Part shown: one piece after another, positions 1 to 10,926 of the stretch
Position numbering within the stretch: position 1 is the first letter of the stretch
Layout of the letters: each line of letters starts with the position of its first letter
NCBI RefSeq assembly: GCF_000005505.3
Contig: NC_016135.3
Span: 23,778,613-23,842,612 of the forward strand
Length of the DNA stretch: 64,000 nucleotides
DNA from: Brachypodium distachyon
Lineage: Eukaryota; Streptophyta; Magnoliopsida; Poales; Poaceae
Direction of reading: 5' to 3'
Made by a program: the position numbers and the translations under genes
The notes under the pieces: model-generated
Told to the model about the DNA's origin: nothing
The model's database searches: none
Seen by the model: the letters and a program-made list of their open reading frames with translations, nothing else

Positions 1-434
1 ATGGAGCACTCTTCGGAGGTCTTGCACCACCCTCCTCCCTTTCCAAACAGCACACACAAAAAGAAATTGTTTTCATCTCCAAAGAAAAATGCACTAGGGG
101 TATTCAGACATGCAAAATAATATAATCTGAATTACAACATGATCAAAATTTACCTCCATGTGAACCACCCAGTTATTGGCGCCGGAGCCGGAGCCAGGGG
201 AGAAGTGGTAAACCGGAGGGCTCCCATCCAGGCACACTGCAATGGCGCAAGGCGGTGAGATGAAATTTAACGTTAGATAACATGGCATTGCAGCAGTGGC
301 ACAATGTACGCACCTGCTCCTTTGGCCACTGCACTTTTCAGGAACACCATTTCCACGTCGCCCGCGGCAGCCACCGCCGCGAGACCCAGCACCAGCGTCG
401 CCATCATCGCCGCCACCGCCGTCGGAGAAGCCAT
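1..434 (-). CDS. Pectin acetylesterase, 5' part (exons 1-3, truncated by window edge)
   Basis: Secreted esterase of the plant pectin acetylesterase family (carbohydrate esterase family 13), which removes acetyl groups from cell-wall pectin. Exon 1 is 434-314, exon 2 is 236-154, and exon 3 begins at 38 and leaves the window. Joined in phase, they give a short N-terminus with a hydrophobic signal peptide (Ala/Leu/Val-rich, about residues 6-25). Then come the family blocks [18 protein letters not shown] and, across the exon 2/3 junction, EGGGWC, which fits the oxyanion region at the family's N-terminus. The catalytic Ser, Asp and His lie downstream, outside the window. Introns 313-237 and 153-39 have GT-AG ends. 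The start at 434 is chosen because the signal peptide follows directly; an in-frame ATG at 473 would add 13 basic residues before it. Family identity is confident; integrity of the rest is unknown. Confidence 0.88.
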
Positions 435-1690
435 TGCGAGAGACCGGAACTTTCTCTTCCTAGTATCAAACATCGGGACAGCCAGAAGGAAGAGTTAGAG
501 AAAGATGGTAAAGGAAGGAAACTGAAGCGCAAGAACTAGCGCATACATACTTGGGTGTGTGTTTGGAGAAGAAGAGAGCTAGTAGCGCAAGAACTGCGCG
601 GCCTCAGGCTGGGGCAACTCGTCTTGTGACCGCAGCTGGGGGGCCGGGAGCGACATAAATAGCAGCAGGCTGTGGGAGGAAGAGAGCAATAAAGGAAGGC
701 AGGGTGCCGACAATGGCGGTGGCATCAAGCAAGGTATATGGCCCATGGCTCTCCCAGTATAGGAATCTGCAGCTAGCCCTGGAGTTTACTGATCAAGTTT
801 TGGCACTAGTAATGCACTGATGCCCATTTAATTTCTACCACTGCCACACACACATGATTCTGGGTTGCTCTGTCTGCGCCTGGCAAGGAAGGAGTACTGC
901 AGAATTTTGGAATACCGTTGGTCACAAATAAGGAGGATTATCTTCCCATTTCCTATTTGTAACACATGTTTATGGAACGAAAACACTAGTTTACGTGGTG
1001 GGGATATATTTGTAACAAATGGCCGTTGTGTTCTAGTCTCATCTCTTGTCCGAAAAAGCGTCTCCATACCACCGACCTCTACCGGCGAGGCCATGGGTCC
1101 CCTCCGCTTCCGTCTGTCGATCCGACGGCGGGAGGGGATGATGACCCTAAATCTATGTTGTGGCTTGACAATTACGGAGTAGGTCTTCGGAGCTGCACTA
1201 ATGATGGATATGGCAGAGCCATGCGGTGTAAGGTTTCCTGTACTCCTTAATCCTGGTCCATCTCGTCGTTGGCAACGATCTCGTCTTACGTCGTAGAGGA
1301 GGGCGATGGATCGTCTGGCCACTGCTCTTCTGGATTGATGGATTTGGTTATGTCTTTCTATTTTGGTGCTTCTCATCCGATCAGTGTGGATTGGGCAGTT
1401 TCGACATCATCGCAAAGTTTGTAGGTTCGGTTTCTCTGGACCTGTCTGTCAAGATCTAGAGTGGTCATCCAAATCTCTTTGTCATCTTCTTCATCAGGAC
1501 GACAATCTGCTTTTGAAATCATTGTCGTCGGCATTTTCTGTCTTTGATCGGCGACTTCTCGGCTGCTACGTCAGCAATGCTTTTCTGGCTCCGTCATGGT
1601 TCGGAGGTCCAGATGTAGCGTCGAGTTTTGCTCATGGTGCGCCAGTGGTGAAGGATTCTTCTTAGTTGCGGTGAGTTCACCTTCAATAAT
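435..1690. other. Intergenic, upstream of pectin acetylesterase; no supported gene
   Basis: The 435-720 part is the likely 5' leader and promoter of the minus-strand pectin acetylesterase. The 1000-1670 part is moderately GC-rich and holds overlapping open frames on both strands (for example 828-1376 minus and 1363-1665 plus). None has a recognisable domain or splice structure. This stretch resembles decayed transposon sequence, but I could not find termini. Confidence 0.4.
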
Positions 1691-1691
1691 A

Positions 1692-1905
1692 CTACCTCTG
1701 TTTGGGTTTATAAGGGCCACACGGAATTTTATGCCAAACTTTGATCAAAAATTACATTGGTAATATGAGATATTACTGCACAAAAGATATATTGTTTGAT
1801 TCGTATTGAATTTTTTTTTCAAATGGTATGATTTTTAATAATTGTTGGTCAAAGTGTGGCACGAACTTTTATAGAAACCTTATAAATCCAAACGGAAGGA
1901 AGGAG
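1692..1905. mobile_element. Stowaway-type MITE
   Basis: A 214-bp element with terminal inverted repeats. The left end reads CTACCTCTGTTTGGGTTTAT and the right end, reverse-complemented, reads CTCCTTCCTTCCGTTTGGAT, followed by TTATAAGG. It is flanked by TA on both sides (1690-1691 and 1906-1907), as expected for Tc1/mariner-derived Stowaway MITEs. The interior is AT-rich and non-coding. Confidence 0.8.
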
Positions 1906-1907
1906 TA

Positions 1908-2883
1908 ATAAATAGTGATAATCACTAGTGAAGGATTCGTAGAATCCTACAGGTTCAAGTGACACAGGCACTGGCTCTGTCCCCGTTGTCTCTCTCTAAA
2001 GACTTGTGAGTATTTTTTTTTCTTTAAAGATGATCATGAGTATGAAACTTTGACTTGTTAAAAAGGAAAAGGAAAAAGACTCGTCTCGCACCAAAGCTAT
2101 TAAGCTAAGAGTATATGTAGCGGGTTATTTTTGAAAGCACCCTCGTCGTCGCCGACCCACAGCAACATGACACGAGCATCGCATCGCCATCACGGTTGCA
2201 ATGGGTTCCGGCGCACGTGAAACGGCCAGCTGCTGGCTCGTGTCGTGTGGCGAGGTAGCATCCAAACGCCTCCCCTGTCATCATCTCATCTCCAGACTCC
2301 CGTACGCCAGCCACAAACACGCGTTGGATTGGATATTTACATCGCGCGTGAAAACCAAAAGAGGAGCATTACTGAGGTGAGGCACAAGAAAAAGGAAAAG
2401 AACAAAGAGCTGGCGATCAGCAGAGAGTACTGAATAGTGATACGTGTGCACTGCAAAGCTTTGTAGCCGTGCAGGCGATCCACAACACAGTTCACACGGC
2501 ACAGCGCAAGTTTCGGAAACATGGTCGCGGACCTTGCGACGAGGGAACAATGGTCTATCTAAACCGGGCCAATTCGGCATAACGACAAATAGACAAACTG
2601 CCCCCCGTACCCGTAGGGGGCTCCCGATCACTATTCATCAGTAGGAAGATGCAACGATCGGAGTTCCTAAAGAAAAAAAGGAAAAGGAAAGAAGAAGCAA
2701 CGGGCGAAAAATAGAATGGACGGCGGCGCGGAGCCCCGGGTCCATCGGATCGCGCGCGCGGGCCATCCGGCGGAAGCAAGGCGCGCGTCCCTCGGCCCTT
2801 CTTCCTCCTCCCCCCCTCCTTCTCCTCCTCCCGTCCTCACGTTCCCTTTCTACTACTCCACCCCCCGGCCTCGCCACCCCTCC
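1908..2883. other. Intergenic; promoter and 5' leader side of MEX1 copy A
   Basis: No gene is supported between the MITE and MEX1. Long open frames at 2638-3179 on the minus strand are shadows of the very GC-rich first exon of MEX1. The last few hundred bases should contain the MEX1 promoter and 5' UTR, but I see no unambiguous TATA box. Confidence 0.45.
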
Positions 2884-2919
2884 ATGAATCCACCCGCTCC
2901 CCTTCCCCGGACCCCGCCC

Positions 2920-5900
2920 ATGTCGTCGCCGCCGGTGCCCTCCCTCCGCCTCCCGCTCCGCCCCTCCCTTCTGCCCCCGACCACCAAAACAACAAACACC
3001 CTCTCCCGCCGCGCCACACCCCCGGCTCGCTGCCTCCTCCTCGCGCCGCCCCGTGCTGTCCCGAAGCCGCTCGTCGCCATGTCGTCGTCCGCGTCCTCCT
3101 CCTTCCGCTCCCCGCTCCTCCACGCCTGCCGCCCCTGCGCGCTGCCCGAGACCTCTTCAACCCCCGAATTGACCCTCAAGGTTTGCTTCGCTTCGCTTCG
3201 GTTTCCACTTCTCCTTCTCCCTACATTGGCGGAAAATCGATCAATCCTAGCTTCGGTTTGCTGCTGCCTGACTGATGGTCGCGTTCGGTACGTTAGGACC
3301 CGAAGAAGTACGAGGACTGGGACTCCCTGACGGCCAGGTTCGCCGGCGGCGCCAACGTCCCCTTCCTCCTCCTCCAGCTCCCGCAGATCGTCCTCAACGC
3401 CCGCAACCTCATCGCCGGCAACAAGACCGCGCTCTTCGCCGTCCCCTGGCTCGTACGCCCCTCCCCCCCAAATCGCTCGCCACCTTAAATTCCACCCGTC
3501 TCAGTCTCTCTCTTATGCTCTGATTGGCTGCTCGCTTCAGGGGATGCTCACCGGGCTTCTCGGCAACCTGTCGCTCATGTCCTACTTCGCCAAGAAGAGG
3601 GAGACGGAGGCTGTCGTCGTGCAGTCTCTTGGATGCATCTCCACCTACGTTGTTATTGCCCAGCTTGCGATAGCGGAGTCCATGCCGCTGCCGCAGTTTA
3701 TCGCCACTACAGCTGTCGTGGCCACCGGGCTCACCCTCAACTTCCTCAATTACATTCGCTGGCTCCCGGAAGGAGCCTGGATGCTATGGGAGGATTTCAT
3801 GACAATCGGTGGCCTCGCCGTGCTCCCCCAGGTGACAATTGTTTTTGTGCTGTGCCATCGTGCAGATCCATCCCATGCTCCTGATATACCGTCCAATGTT
3901 GATGTTGAGTGTGATTTATGGCTCTCTCTCAGTCCTTCTCAATTGTGATTGAAAATGCAGGTCATGTGGTCAACATTTGTTCCCTTCATCCCCAATAGTG
4001 TCCTGCCTGGCATCATCTTTGGCTCTTTGGCTATTGTTGCTGTTGCGATGGTATGAGACACCCTCTTGCATAAATCAGTGCCTTCAAAGTTGCCTGTGTG
4101 TGTGTGTCTATGCTCTGGCACTATCTCCCATGGTAAACTAGAAAATGCATAAGTTCTAAGTTTTACTGTACTCAGTGGTAACTATGAACAATATTTTATC
4201 ACTTGCATGATTCTAGCTTGAGCCCATACTAAGTTGTAGGTTTTAATGTAGTCCAACGGCTTTAAGAAAGACTTGCTGCAAAATAGTTGCGGAATAATAA
4301 CGAAGTCAAGTTCCATATTATGATAGAGTTCTTATTACAGGTGTTTTAGATTCTTTTTAGTGTGGTAGGTTTGTTTCTCTTTTTAGCACAGTTCAAATTT
4401 GGTTGATGATTCTTTATTTAGTAAGTTTACTCTTATGTTTCGATATGTCATTATCAAAAGAGGGCCCAGGTGCTTCATAAGGAAATTTTGTCCAATAAGA
4501 TTTCTAGTGCTTCTCAACATTCTAGGTATATAAGAATGACCATTGTATTTACTTTGCTTTATCCTTTCCATTGCTGTTCATATGCCTCTAATTTATAGTG
4601 TCCTTGCTGATTAAGCAATTCAAGACTAGAAGTAGCTTGTATTCTCAATTTCTCATGAATGTCCTCTTTTACTTCATTTGTCCTAGATTATGTTAGCTCT
4701 TGATTTTGTGTTACCTTAAATTCAGGCAAGAATGGGCAAGCTTTCCGAGGGAGCAACTAAATTTGTGCGGGCATTGTCTGGTTGGACTGCCACACTTCTA
4801 TTCATGTGGATGCCAGTTGCACAGATGGTATTCAGACATTCACTCTTGTAGCATTTGAAACTTTAGAAATTATAATCACCTAACAGCAAGACATTTGCTT
4901 ACAATCTGTGTGGTTGGTTGTGCAGTGGACAAACTACCTCAACCCAAGTAACATCGAAGGCCTGTCAGCTTTCACAATGTTGCTTGCAATGCTTGGAAAT
5001 GGACTTATGCTTCCTCGTGCTGTATTTATCAGAGATCTGATGTGGTATTATATATTTAGCTTGCTTCTTATTAACATTGAGCACAACTGTATGATAATCT
5101 ACAAAGAAGTTGATTTCTGATGCAAAGACTCAACTCTCGCAACCTGCTTTTCTACCTTGTCAACAGAAACATCAATATCTTCCCAATCAGGGCTTGTTCG
5201 TTTTCCTTGTAATCCCTTTGGGTTGAGAGGGATTGGGAGGGATTAAAGGGAAACTGAACTAAAATAGCTCTCAATCCCTGTCAATCCCCTATGCACATGG
5301 AAAAGAGACTTGCTTAGCCTGTATTTTAATCAGACATGGTATGGTAAACCTGATTAATAATAAAGTATGTTATGGACCAATCATTAGTGAAGTTAGATTT
5401 TTCTTCCTGTTATTGAGGTCATAAGACATTATAACTCCTAGAAAATGTCTACTCTAGACAAGAGACACGTTATTTATTTGTTGCGCCAGCCGGCAAGTAG
5501 TCAAGGTGAGATTATAGGGAAAGGTTACTAGCCTAAGCATTTTCGTGTATGAAGCTTTACTTACACCCTCCAGTAAGATATTTTAATTTACATCCTCAAT
5601 TGCATCAGAGGCCATAACTTGGATATTTATTAATTTATTTCCTGAAACTGTGATTTGAAAGGCTATTGACATCTCATTCATAGAGATTGACTGTAGTTTC
5701 ACTATAAGATAGGAAGTGTATTTCAGTTTGATATTTTCCTAGTCAACCAGATGCATTTTTATCTGTTGTGTCGCAGCTCTTACGTGGCCCCTTAATGTTT
5801 GTTCTTTTAATTAATCCATTTAGGTTCACTGGTTGTTTTTGGGCATCTCTCCTTCAGGGTTGGGGTAACCTGGCCTGCATGTACTGGTAAGTTTTAGCAG

Positions 5901-6468
5901 CAATGGCAGTCCTGACATATAATGAGCGCTCTGTATTACACCATTCCCTTCTACAAGACGGTTGGTTAACCCCTGAACTGTGTCTATTTCCAGTTTCAAC
6001 ACCATCAGCAGAGAATTTTTCTTCGCGACGACATTCGGACTTATTTCGTGGCTAGGTTTGATTTCTGCTCTATCTCTAATTGATTGTGTTTCTTTCTTAG
6101 CAGAAGTTTCAGTCGAAATATAAATGTTGTCACCCCGAGCATTTCTATGAATACTTAGAGTGGTAGCTCTTTGAAACCCTAGCCCTAGAAGTAGTGGTTT
6201 TGTGAAATTTATTCCTACTAATGTAAATATTGTCACCCCAATAATTTCTATGGAGAGCACACACATGATAATACATAACAGATTTGTTTTAAAGGAATAC
6301 ATAACATAGTAACTGTTTGATGAACTGCAACTCTTCAGGATTTATCTCCTAACGGAGATTCATGCAATGTCTTTTGTTTCCTCAGTTTTCACTATCTGGA
6401 GAGACACCGCTGCCTACGGCAACAGCTCACCCATGACTTCTGTGAAGGAGCTTGTTTTCGGAAAGTGA
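2920..6468 (+). CDS. MEX1: Maltose excess protein 1 (chloroplast maltose exporter), copy A, complete
   Basis: Chloroplast inner-envelope transporter that exports maltose made by starch breakdown at night. Nine exons, all in phase with GT-AG introns: 2920-3180, 3297-3452, 3541-3831, 3961-4050, 4726-4827, 4926-5044, 5824-5886, 5994-6055, 6386-6468 (TGA). The product is about 408 aa, close to the roughly 400-415 aa I recall for plant MEX1. The first ~70 residues are Ser/Pro/Arg-rich with almost no acidic residues, as in a transit peptide. The core follows with family blocks NVPFLLLQLPQIVLNA, GMLTGLLGNLSLMSYFAKKR, ITIGGL-like LWEDFMTIGGLAVLPQ, ARMGKLSEGA, LSGWTATLLFMWMPVAQMW, GNGLMLPRAVFIRDLMW and a C-terminal VKELVFGK. 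Several hydrophobic membrane segments are evident. An in-frame ATG at 2884 would add 12 residues, so the exact start is uncertain. An inverted second copy lies at 16341-13070. Confidence 0.95.
5190..5292. repeat. MITE-like insertion in MEX1-A intron 6
   Basis: A block starting GGGCTTGTTCGTTTTCC and rich in AATCCC/GGGATT repeats, ending TCAATCCCCTATG. This pattern is common at ends of grass MITEs. The equivalent place in intron 6 of MEX1 copy B (around 14240) lacks it and reads a short replacement. So it either inserted after the duplication or was removed from copy B. Exact ends are not defined. Confidence 0.5.
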
Positions 6469-6810
6469 TAACACAATAAGCAAGCACATGAAGCAGCTGA
6501 CTGATCCGGGGTAGGAAGCTCGCCTACAATAATTTCCGGTGAATGTCAAGACATTGTGGTAGAATCTTGGTAAGCATAGAGGTGAATGAAAGAAACTCGC
6601 CGTGGCCGACAACTTATGGCCGTGGTGAGCCGAGAGTCCCCCCCAACCCGCAGAAAGCGCCATGAAAGTTCACATGGTAACAGAAGCTACCGTGCGGGCC
6701 GCCAGCTTGCGCATCCGGCAGAGAGGGTACAGTCTACAGTGTAGCAGATCTATCTATCTATTCGTTGTAAGAAAAAAGGAAGTCATTGTTTCTTTCTTAT
6801 CTTGAATAAA
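6469..6810 (+). other. MEX1-A 3' UTR and polyadenylation region (duplicated at 12745-13069)
   Basis: Non-coding sequence after the stop. It matches, in inverse orientation and with small changes, the flank of MEX1 copy B down to about 12745. An AATAAA hexamer at 6805-6810 follows the shared segment and is a plausible polyadenylation signal. Similarity fades just upstream of it, giving an approximate right edge for the duplicated block. Confidence 0.6.
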
Positions 6811-7395
6811 GTTATCAGCTCATGCTGGTTTGCAAATATGCAATAATCAGAGGCTATCTATTCTTCTTATATTATGTCGAACAACTAGGTCTCGGTGACT
6901 TGTGCTGTTGCCCCTGATGTGGAGACACTCCGACTTGTATGGTTTAACTCTGGCCGAACCTAGGTCTCAATGAAATTTGGGACCGGGGGCTGTTGCCCCT
7001 ATCATCTAAAAAAATATCTTCTGTTCTTGGGTATGGCGGGCCAGTGGGTGGGCGGCGGCGCCGGGCCCGGTCCAGTCAAGTCTAGCCTAACAAATCCTCA
7101 GACGACAATTAATAAAAAATCGTGGAAATAAGTTGCAGGTGGACGGACAGCTAGTGTGAACGCGAGAGCGAGCCCCTGTTCTTCTGAGCCGAGCGGCGTG
7201 TGAATGGGCAGAAAAGTAATGGCAGGCAGCTGCAGCAGCAGGCAGGAGGCTGCGGCGAGAAGAAAAGCGAGGCCAGAAGGTCGCGTCCCAGAGCAAGCAA
7301 GCGGGCAAATCAAAGCGAGAAAGGAGAGCCCGCACCGCCGCGCGTCACGGGCGTATCATCAGGGATCGCTGTAGCTACAGGGCGGAGGCGGCGGG
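6811..7395. other. Intergenic, promoter side of the trihelix gene
   Basis: About 585 bases between MEX1-A and the trihelix start. It holds two related short stretches (around 6890 and 6960) sharing AGGTCTC and CTGTTGCCCCT, then a GC-rich leader. No gene is supported. Confidence 0.45.
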
Positions 7396-9943
7396 ATGAT
7401 GGAGGCGGGCGTAGGAGGAGGAGGGTTTAGGGACGAGAGGGTGCCGCCGTGGGGCACGCAGGAGACGCGCGAGCTGATCGCGGCGCGCGGGGAGCTGGAG
7501 CGGGAGGCCGCTGCTGCTTCCGCCGGCGCCGCCGCGAGCCGTAGCGCCAAGACGCTCTGGGAGGCGGTGGCGGCCAGGCTCCGGGCGCGCGGGTACCGCC
7601 GCACCGCCGACCAGTGCAAGTGCAAGTGGAAGAACCTCGTCAACCGCTACAAGGTACAACACCCCTGCCGCTCCCTTGCACAATTTCAAACCCCAAGTTC
7701 CCAACCTCCTCGCTTCTCCCTTGGGGCGATGGTGGTAATAGCTAATGTTATCACGCTCATGGCAATCTGCAATGCATTGGTGGCTGGAGTACCATATTAA
7801 TTTAGGCTCTGGGTCCCCGAATGGCCTCTTCTGTCTCAGCGGCTCCTTTTGCCGTGGTACAAGTATGCACTCTTTGCTGTTTAAATGGTAGTAGTGGAGT
7901 AGTAGCATTTCGATCAAGGGCATTGATGAACCTCTGTTCCGGTTGAACCAGTTGTTTATTCATTCAAGAAGTGTGGTTTTCTGAAAAAATTAACGCAATG
8001 TGTGGTTCCTTGAAATTTACTCTTCTAATTTTGGAAGGGAAGTTGAATCGTCTTCGGCCCTAGTCTTCTGTTAAACATAAGTGGTGCACGATAACACCTT
8101 AAACGACTAATGTCATGGTCTCATGGAGACTCTTGCTTTTGCTTTCCGATAATGGGAGCTTTACTGAACATATAAGTCATGGAGACTATTACGGTGAAAT
8201 TTACTAGCATGACTGCGAAGTGGTGTGTTCAATTGGGCATCTTTAAGTGACAGCAGAGATGTCACAGATAGTTGGTGCTCAAATACATGTTGGTCTAACA
8301 CAGTTTCCTGTAATGCTAATATGCAAGGCATTTTTTTACCATTTTCAACCAAAATACAGTCCCCACTTTCAATGTTGTCTTTACCATTACGCTCTAGGAT
8401 AAGGAACGAGGCTTTTGTGAGTATAGCTGTGCCTAATTGGTAAGGACAAAATTGTATTCCACTCTGTTGTATTTGACTATGTGTGAAAAGCTGATCCAAC
8501 ATGACACAACTACTCCATATGAGACTAGGATAACTAAAGGAAGTATCAACAACAATGGATAATAACTCCTGATAGAAAAGGGAACACATGTCAGCCGAGG
8601 TGAACATGGTGTTGTAGGTGTAGAAAGTTCAGTGTAAAGGAAAGTCAATGTCGAATCACTCTGCTTTGAGTGTCGATAGCGAAGCTTGAATGGCAAACAA
8701 TCCAGAAATGGAGGTCGAATAAATACGTTACTTTAATTTTCTACTATGGTATTGAATCGGTATGAGCACTTTGCAAGTCTTTGCATAAAAGGGTACTGAC
8801 ATTTTACTTGGCTTCACATTGCAATCAGAGTGGCTCAAAATGTGACATTTCTATGCTTTGCTTTAAATTAGGACAACCAAAGGTTGGACATCTCACCAAA
8901 AATGAGAATGAAGTTAAACCCTTGGGTAAAATTGGTTGTCATTTTGGATGATTTAATTATGGCAAAAACACGTCTACTGATCATAATAGCTAGCACGAGA
9001 CTTGAAATTTATGGATATGCAAAGAGCATTGCAGAAGATAGACAGGTACTACATTTTAGCAGATCGGGTTTGATATTTCCATGTTAGGTTTATAGTGACT
9101 TTGCTGTTGGGTTTGTGGTGGGACCAATTTCAAGCTTTCAGGTAGAAATGTTGCTTTATAATCATGCGAATTCGGATCCTACAAAGCAGCACTTAATCTG
9201 TTTCGATATAGTATATATTTGTTGTGAAGACATTCCATTCCACCCTCTCGTTTTTCTGCACCTTTGTTGTGATAAGTTTGCTTTCTATATCAACTATTAG
9301 GATATATAGTACCTTCACTGTTTAGTTTAAGGGGACAATGGCTCATAATCGATGCATCCTTTTTCATCAGGGGAAAGAAACATCTAATCCGGAAAATGGT
9401 AGACAGTGTCCCTTCTTTGAAGAATTACATGCAGTCTTCACTGAACGTGCTAGAAATATGCAACGGGAACTCCTTCAGTCTGAATCAGGGGCTTCAGTTA
9501 AAATGAAACTAAAGCGAACCAGTGATGACCGGTCATCCGGGGAGTCTGATGATGAGGAAGATGAAGTTGAAGTAAGCGAGGATGAGAAACCCATGCGAAG
9601 CAGAAAGCGGAAGGCTGGTGATAAGGGGCAGCAATTACGACGAACAGTGGAAAATTCAAATACGGGCAGGTCAAGCATCCGTGACCTGTTGCATGATTTC
9701 CTGGTTCAACAACAACACATGGATATCCAGTGGCGTGAGGTGATGGAGCGACGTGCCCAGGAACGGCTCGTTTTCGAACAAGAATGGAGGCGGTCGATGC
9801 AGAAGCTGGAGCAGGAGAGGCTGATGTTGGAGCACTCATGGATGGAACGAGAGGAACAGCGGAGGATGAGAGAAGAAGCAAGAGCTCAGAAAAGGGATTC
9901 CCTCCTGACCACCCTACTGAACAAACTCTTACAAGATCTATAG
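7396..9943 (+). CDS. Trihelix (GT factor) transcription factor, GT-3a/GT-3b type
   Basis: Nuclear DNA-binding protein, 276 aa, two exons: 7396-7653 and 9371-9943 (TAG), with an in-phase GT-AG intron of 1717 bp. The trihelix domain spans roughly residues 15-110. It has the conserved aromatic/aliphatic helix positions: W (VPPWGTQETRELIAAR), LWEAVAARLRARGY, then CKCKWKNLVNRYK across the splice and CPFFEELHAVF after it. The wording (Q/D-QCK.KWKNLV.RYK and PFF.E...F) is that of plant GT-3a/GT-3b proteins, which bind GT elements in promoters. An acidic stretch (DDEEDEVEVSEDE) and a basic cluster (RSRKRK, probable nuclear signal) follow. The last ~80 residues are a Glu/Arg/Gln-rich coiled coil ending LLTTLLNKLLQDL, suitable for dimerisation. 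The 3' flank is partly copied at 16820-16924 and 18175-18230. The target genes cannot be told from sequence. Confidence 0.92.
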
Positions 9944-10207
9944 AAGGTGAAGCTGCTTCACCAATGGATAGATAATGTAGTAGATAGCATTCTTACGATG
10001 TTTCATCGATTCTTTTTAGCTCTTGCACAATTTGTCCAAAAGAAAATGTTTCTTGTAGCATATTAGCAAGGGCTATTTCCAATTCTTTAGTGGTGTAATC
10101 TTGATGAACTATTTTACTAGGGATGTAACAGATGTCTGATAGGTGGTCTACTGATCTGGAACAATTGAATCACGATTCGCATAGCTTAGCTACAGGTATC
10201 GGACTAC

Positions 10208-10231
10208 GGTATTGAGCCGCTGCTCAATACC
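10208..10231. repeat. Perfect 10-bp inverted repeat (hairpin)
   Basis: GGTATTGAGC at 10208-10217 and GCTCAATACC at 10222-10231, separated by four bases. It lies downstream of the trihelix gene and would form a stable stem in RNA or DNA. Function unknown. Confidence 0.75.
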
Positions 10232-10556
10232 ACCTGACCAAGGAGTATATATATTTCCTACAGTACTACATCATTATAAATCTGCTTCTCCCTATCGATG
10301 CTGCCAGGAATCAGGACATGCTGCAAGGTACTGAGCTATGGCAAGAAATACAAATAAGAACAACTAGCTCACCACACAATATAGCATGTTATCTGTCTGT
10401 AAAATTCAAAATAGAAATCAATACATACATATGTCCGTCTACTGAAGGAGAGGATCCCGTGCAACCTTGAATGTTCATTCAAACTTCCAACACATGGAGC
10501 AGGCGTGGGATGATGCTTTGCAGCTTCAGCTGCGCAGGGACAATGGGCATCGAATT

Positions 10557-10623
10557 GCATGTCGACATGCTATGACCATAAACACCGATGAGCATTGTGG
10601 GTGTTTATGGTCCTAGCATGTCG
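10557..10623. repeat. 24-bp inverted repeat with palindromic outer end
   Basis: Arms 10563-10586 and 10600-10623 pair over 24 bases with one mismatch, around a 13-base loop. The left arm overlaps a perfect 14-base palindrome, GCATGTCGACATGC (10557-10570). No flanking target duplication was recognised, so this could be a MITE remnant or a chance foldback. Confidence 0.7.
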
Positions 10624-10926
10624 AAACCTAAGTTAAAGAGTACCATGACCATCAGGCTGAACGATTTGACCAGACCCTTACACTTTGGGTTCCCTAAAGG
10701 TCCGCGCCCAGGTGACGGTGGCGCTGCTCCAGAGTCCAGACATTCTGCAGGTCGAATTTCTGGATCAATTTTCGGGTGGTCACCACGAACCACAATCTTG
10801 GTCTGGTTAAGGAAGAGAACATGGCGAATGGCGTGCACGGGGACTCCCAAAAGTGCAAATAAATCAGTGATGGGCTGAATGGCAAATTAAGGTTAAGAAC
10901 TGGCCATTTAGGAAAATTTACTCATC

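Larger units (their letters stand above)
9944..10926. other. Trihelix 3' UTR and intergenic spacer with two inverted repeats
   Basis: The 10020-10160 part is the source of a near-copy found at 16820-16924 and, beyond an insertion, at 18175-18230. A perfect hairpin lies at 10208-10231 and a longer foldback at 10557-10623 (separate entries). Open frames at 10588-10878 (plus) and 10605-10850 (minus) overlap each other and show no known domain, so I do not call them genes. Confidence 0.45.

Noticed and set aside
2638..3179. Long minus-strand open frames (107-161 aa) opposite MEX1 exon 1
   Set aside because: They arise from the high GC content of the antisense of a real exon, with Arg/Gly-rich low-complexity products and no domain.
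7200..7430. 76-aa plus-strand frame just upstream of the trihelix start
   Set aside because: Overlaps the GC-rich 5' leader of the trihelix gene and has only Arg/Gly/Gln-rich content. It could be a leader frame but has no support.
8161..8607. 148-aa minus-strand frame in the trihelix intron
   Set aside because: No recognisable domain or splice partners. It sits in an AT-rich intron and its start is not a convincing ATG context. Kept as intron sequence.
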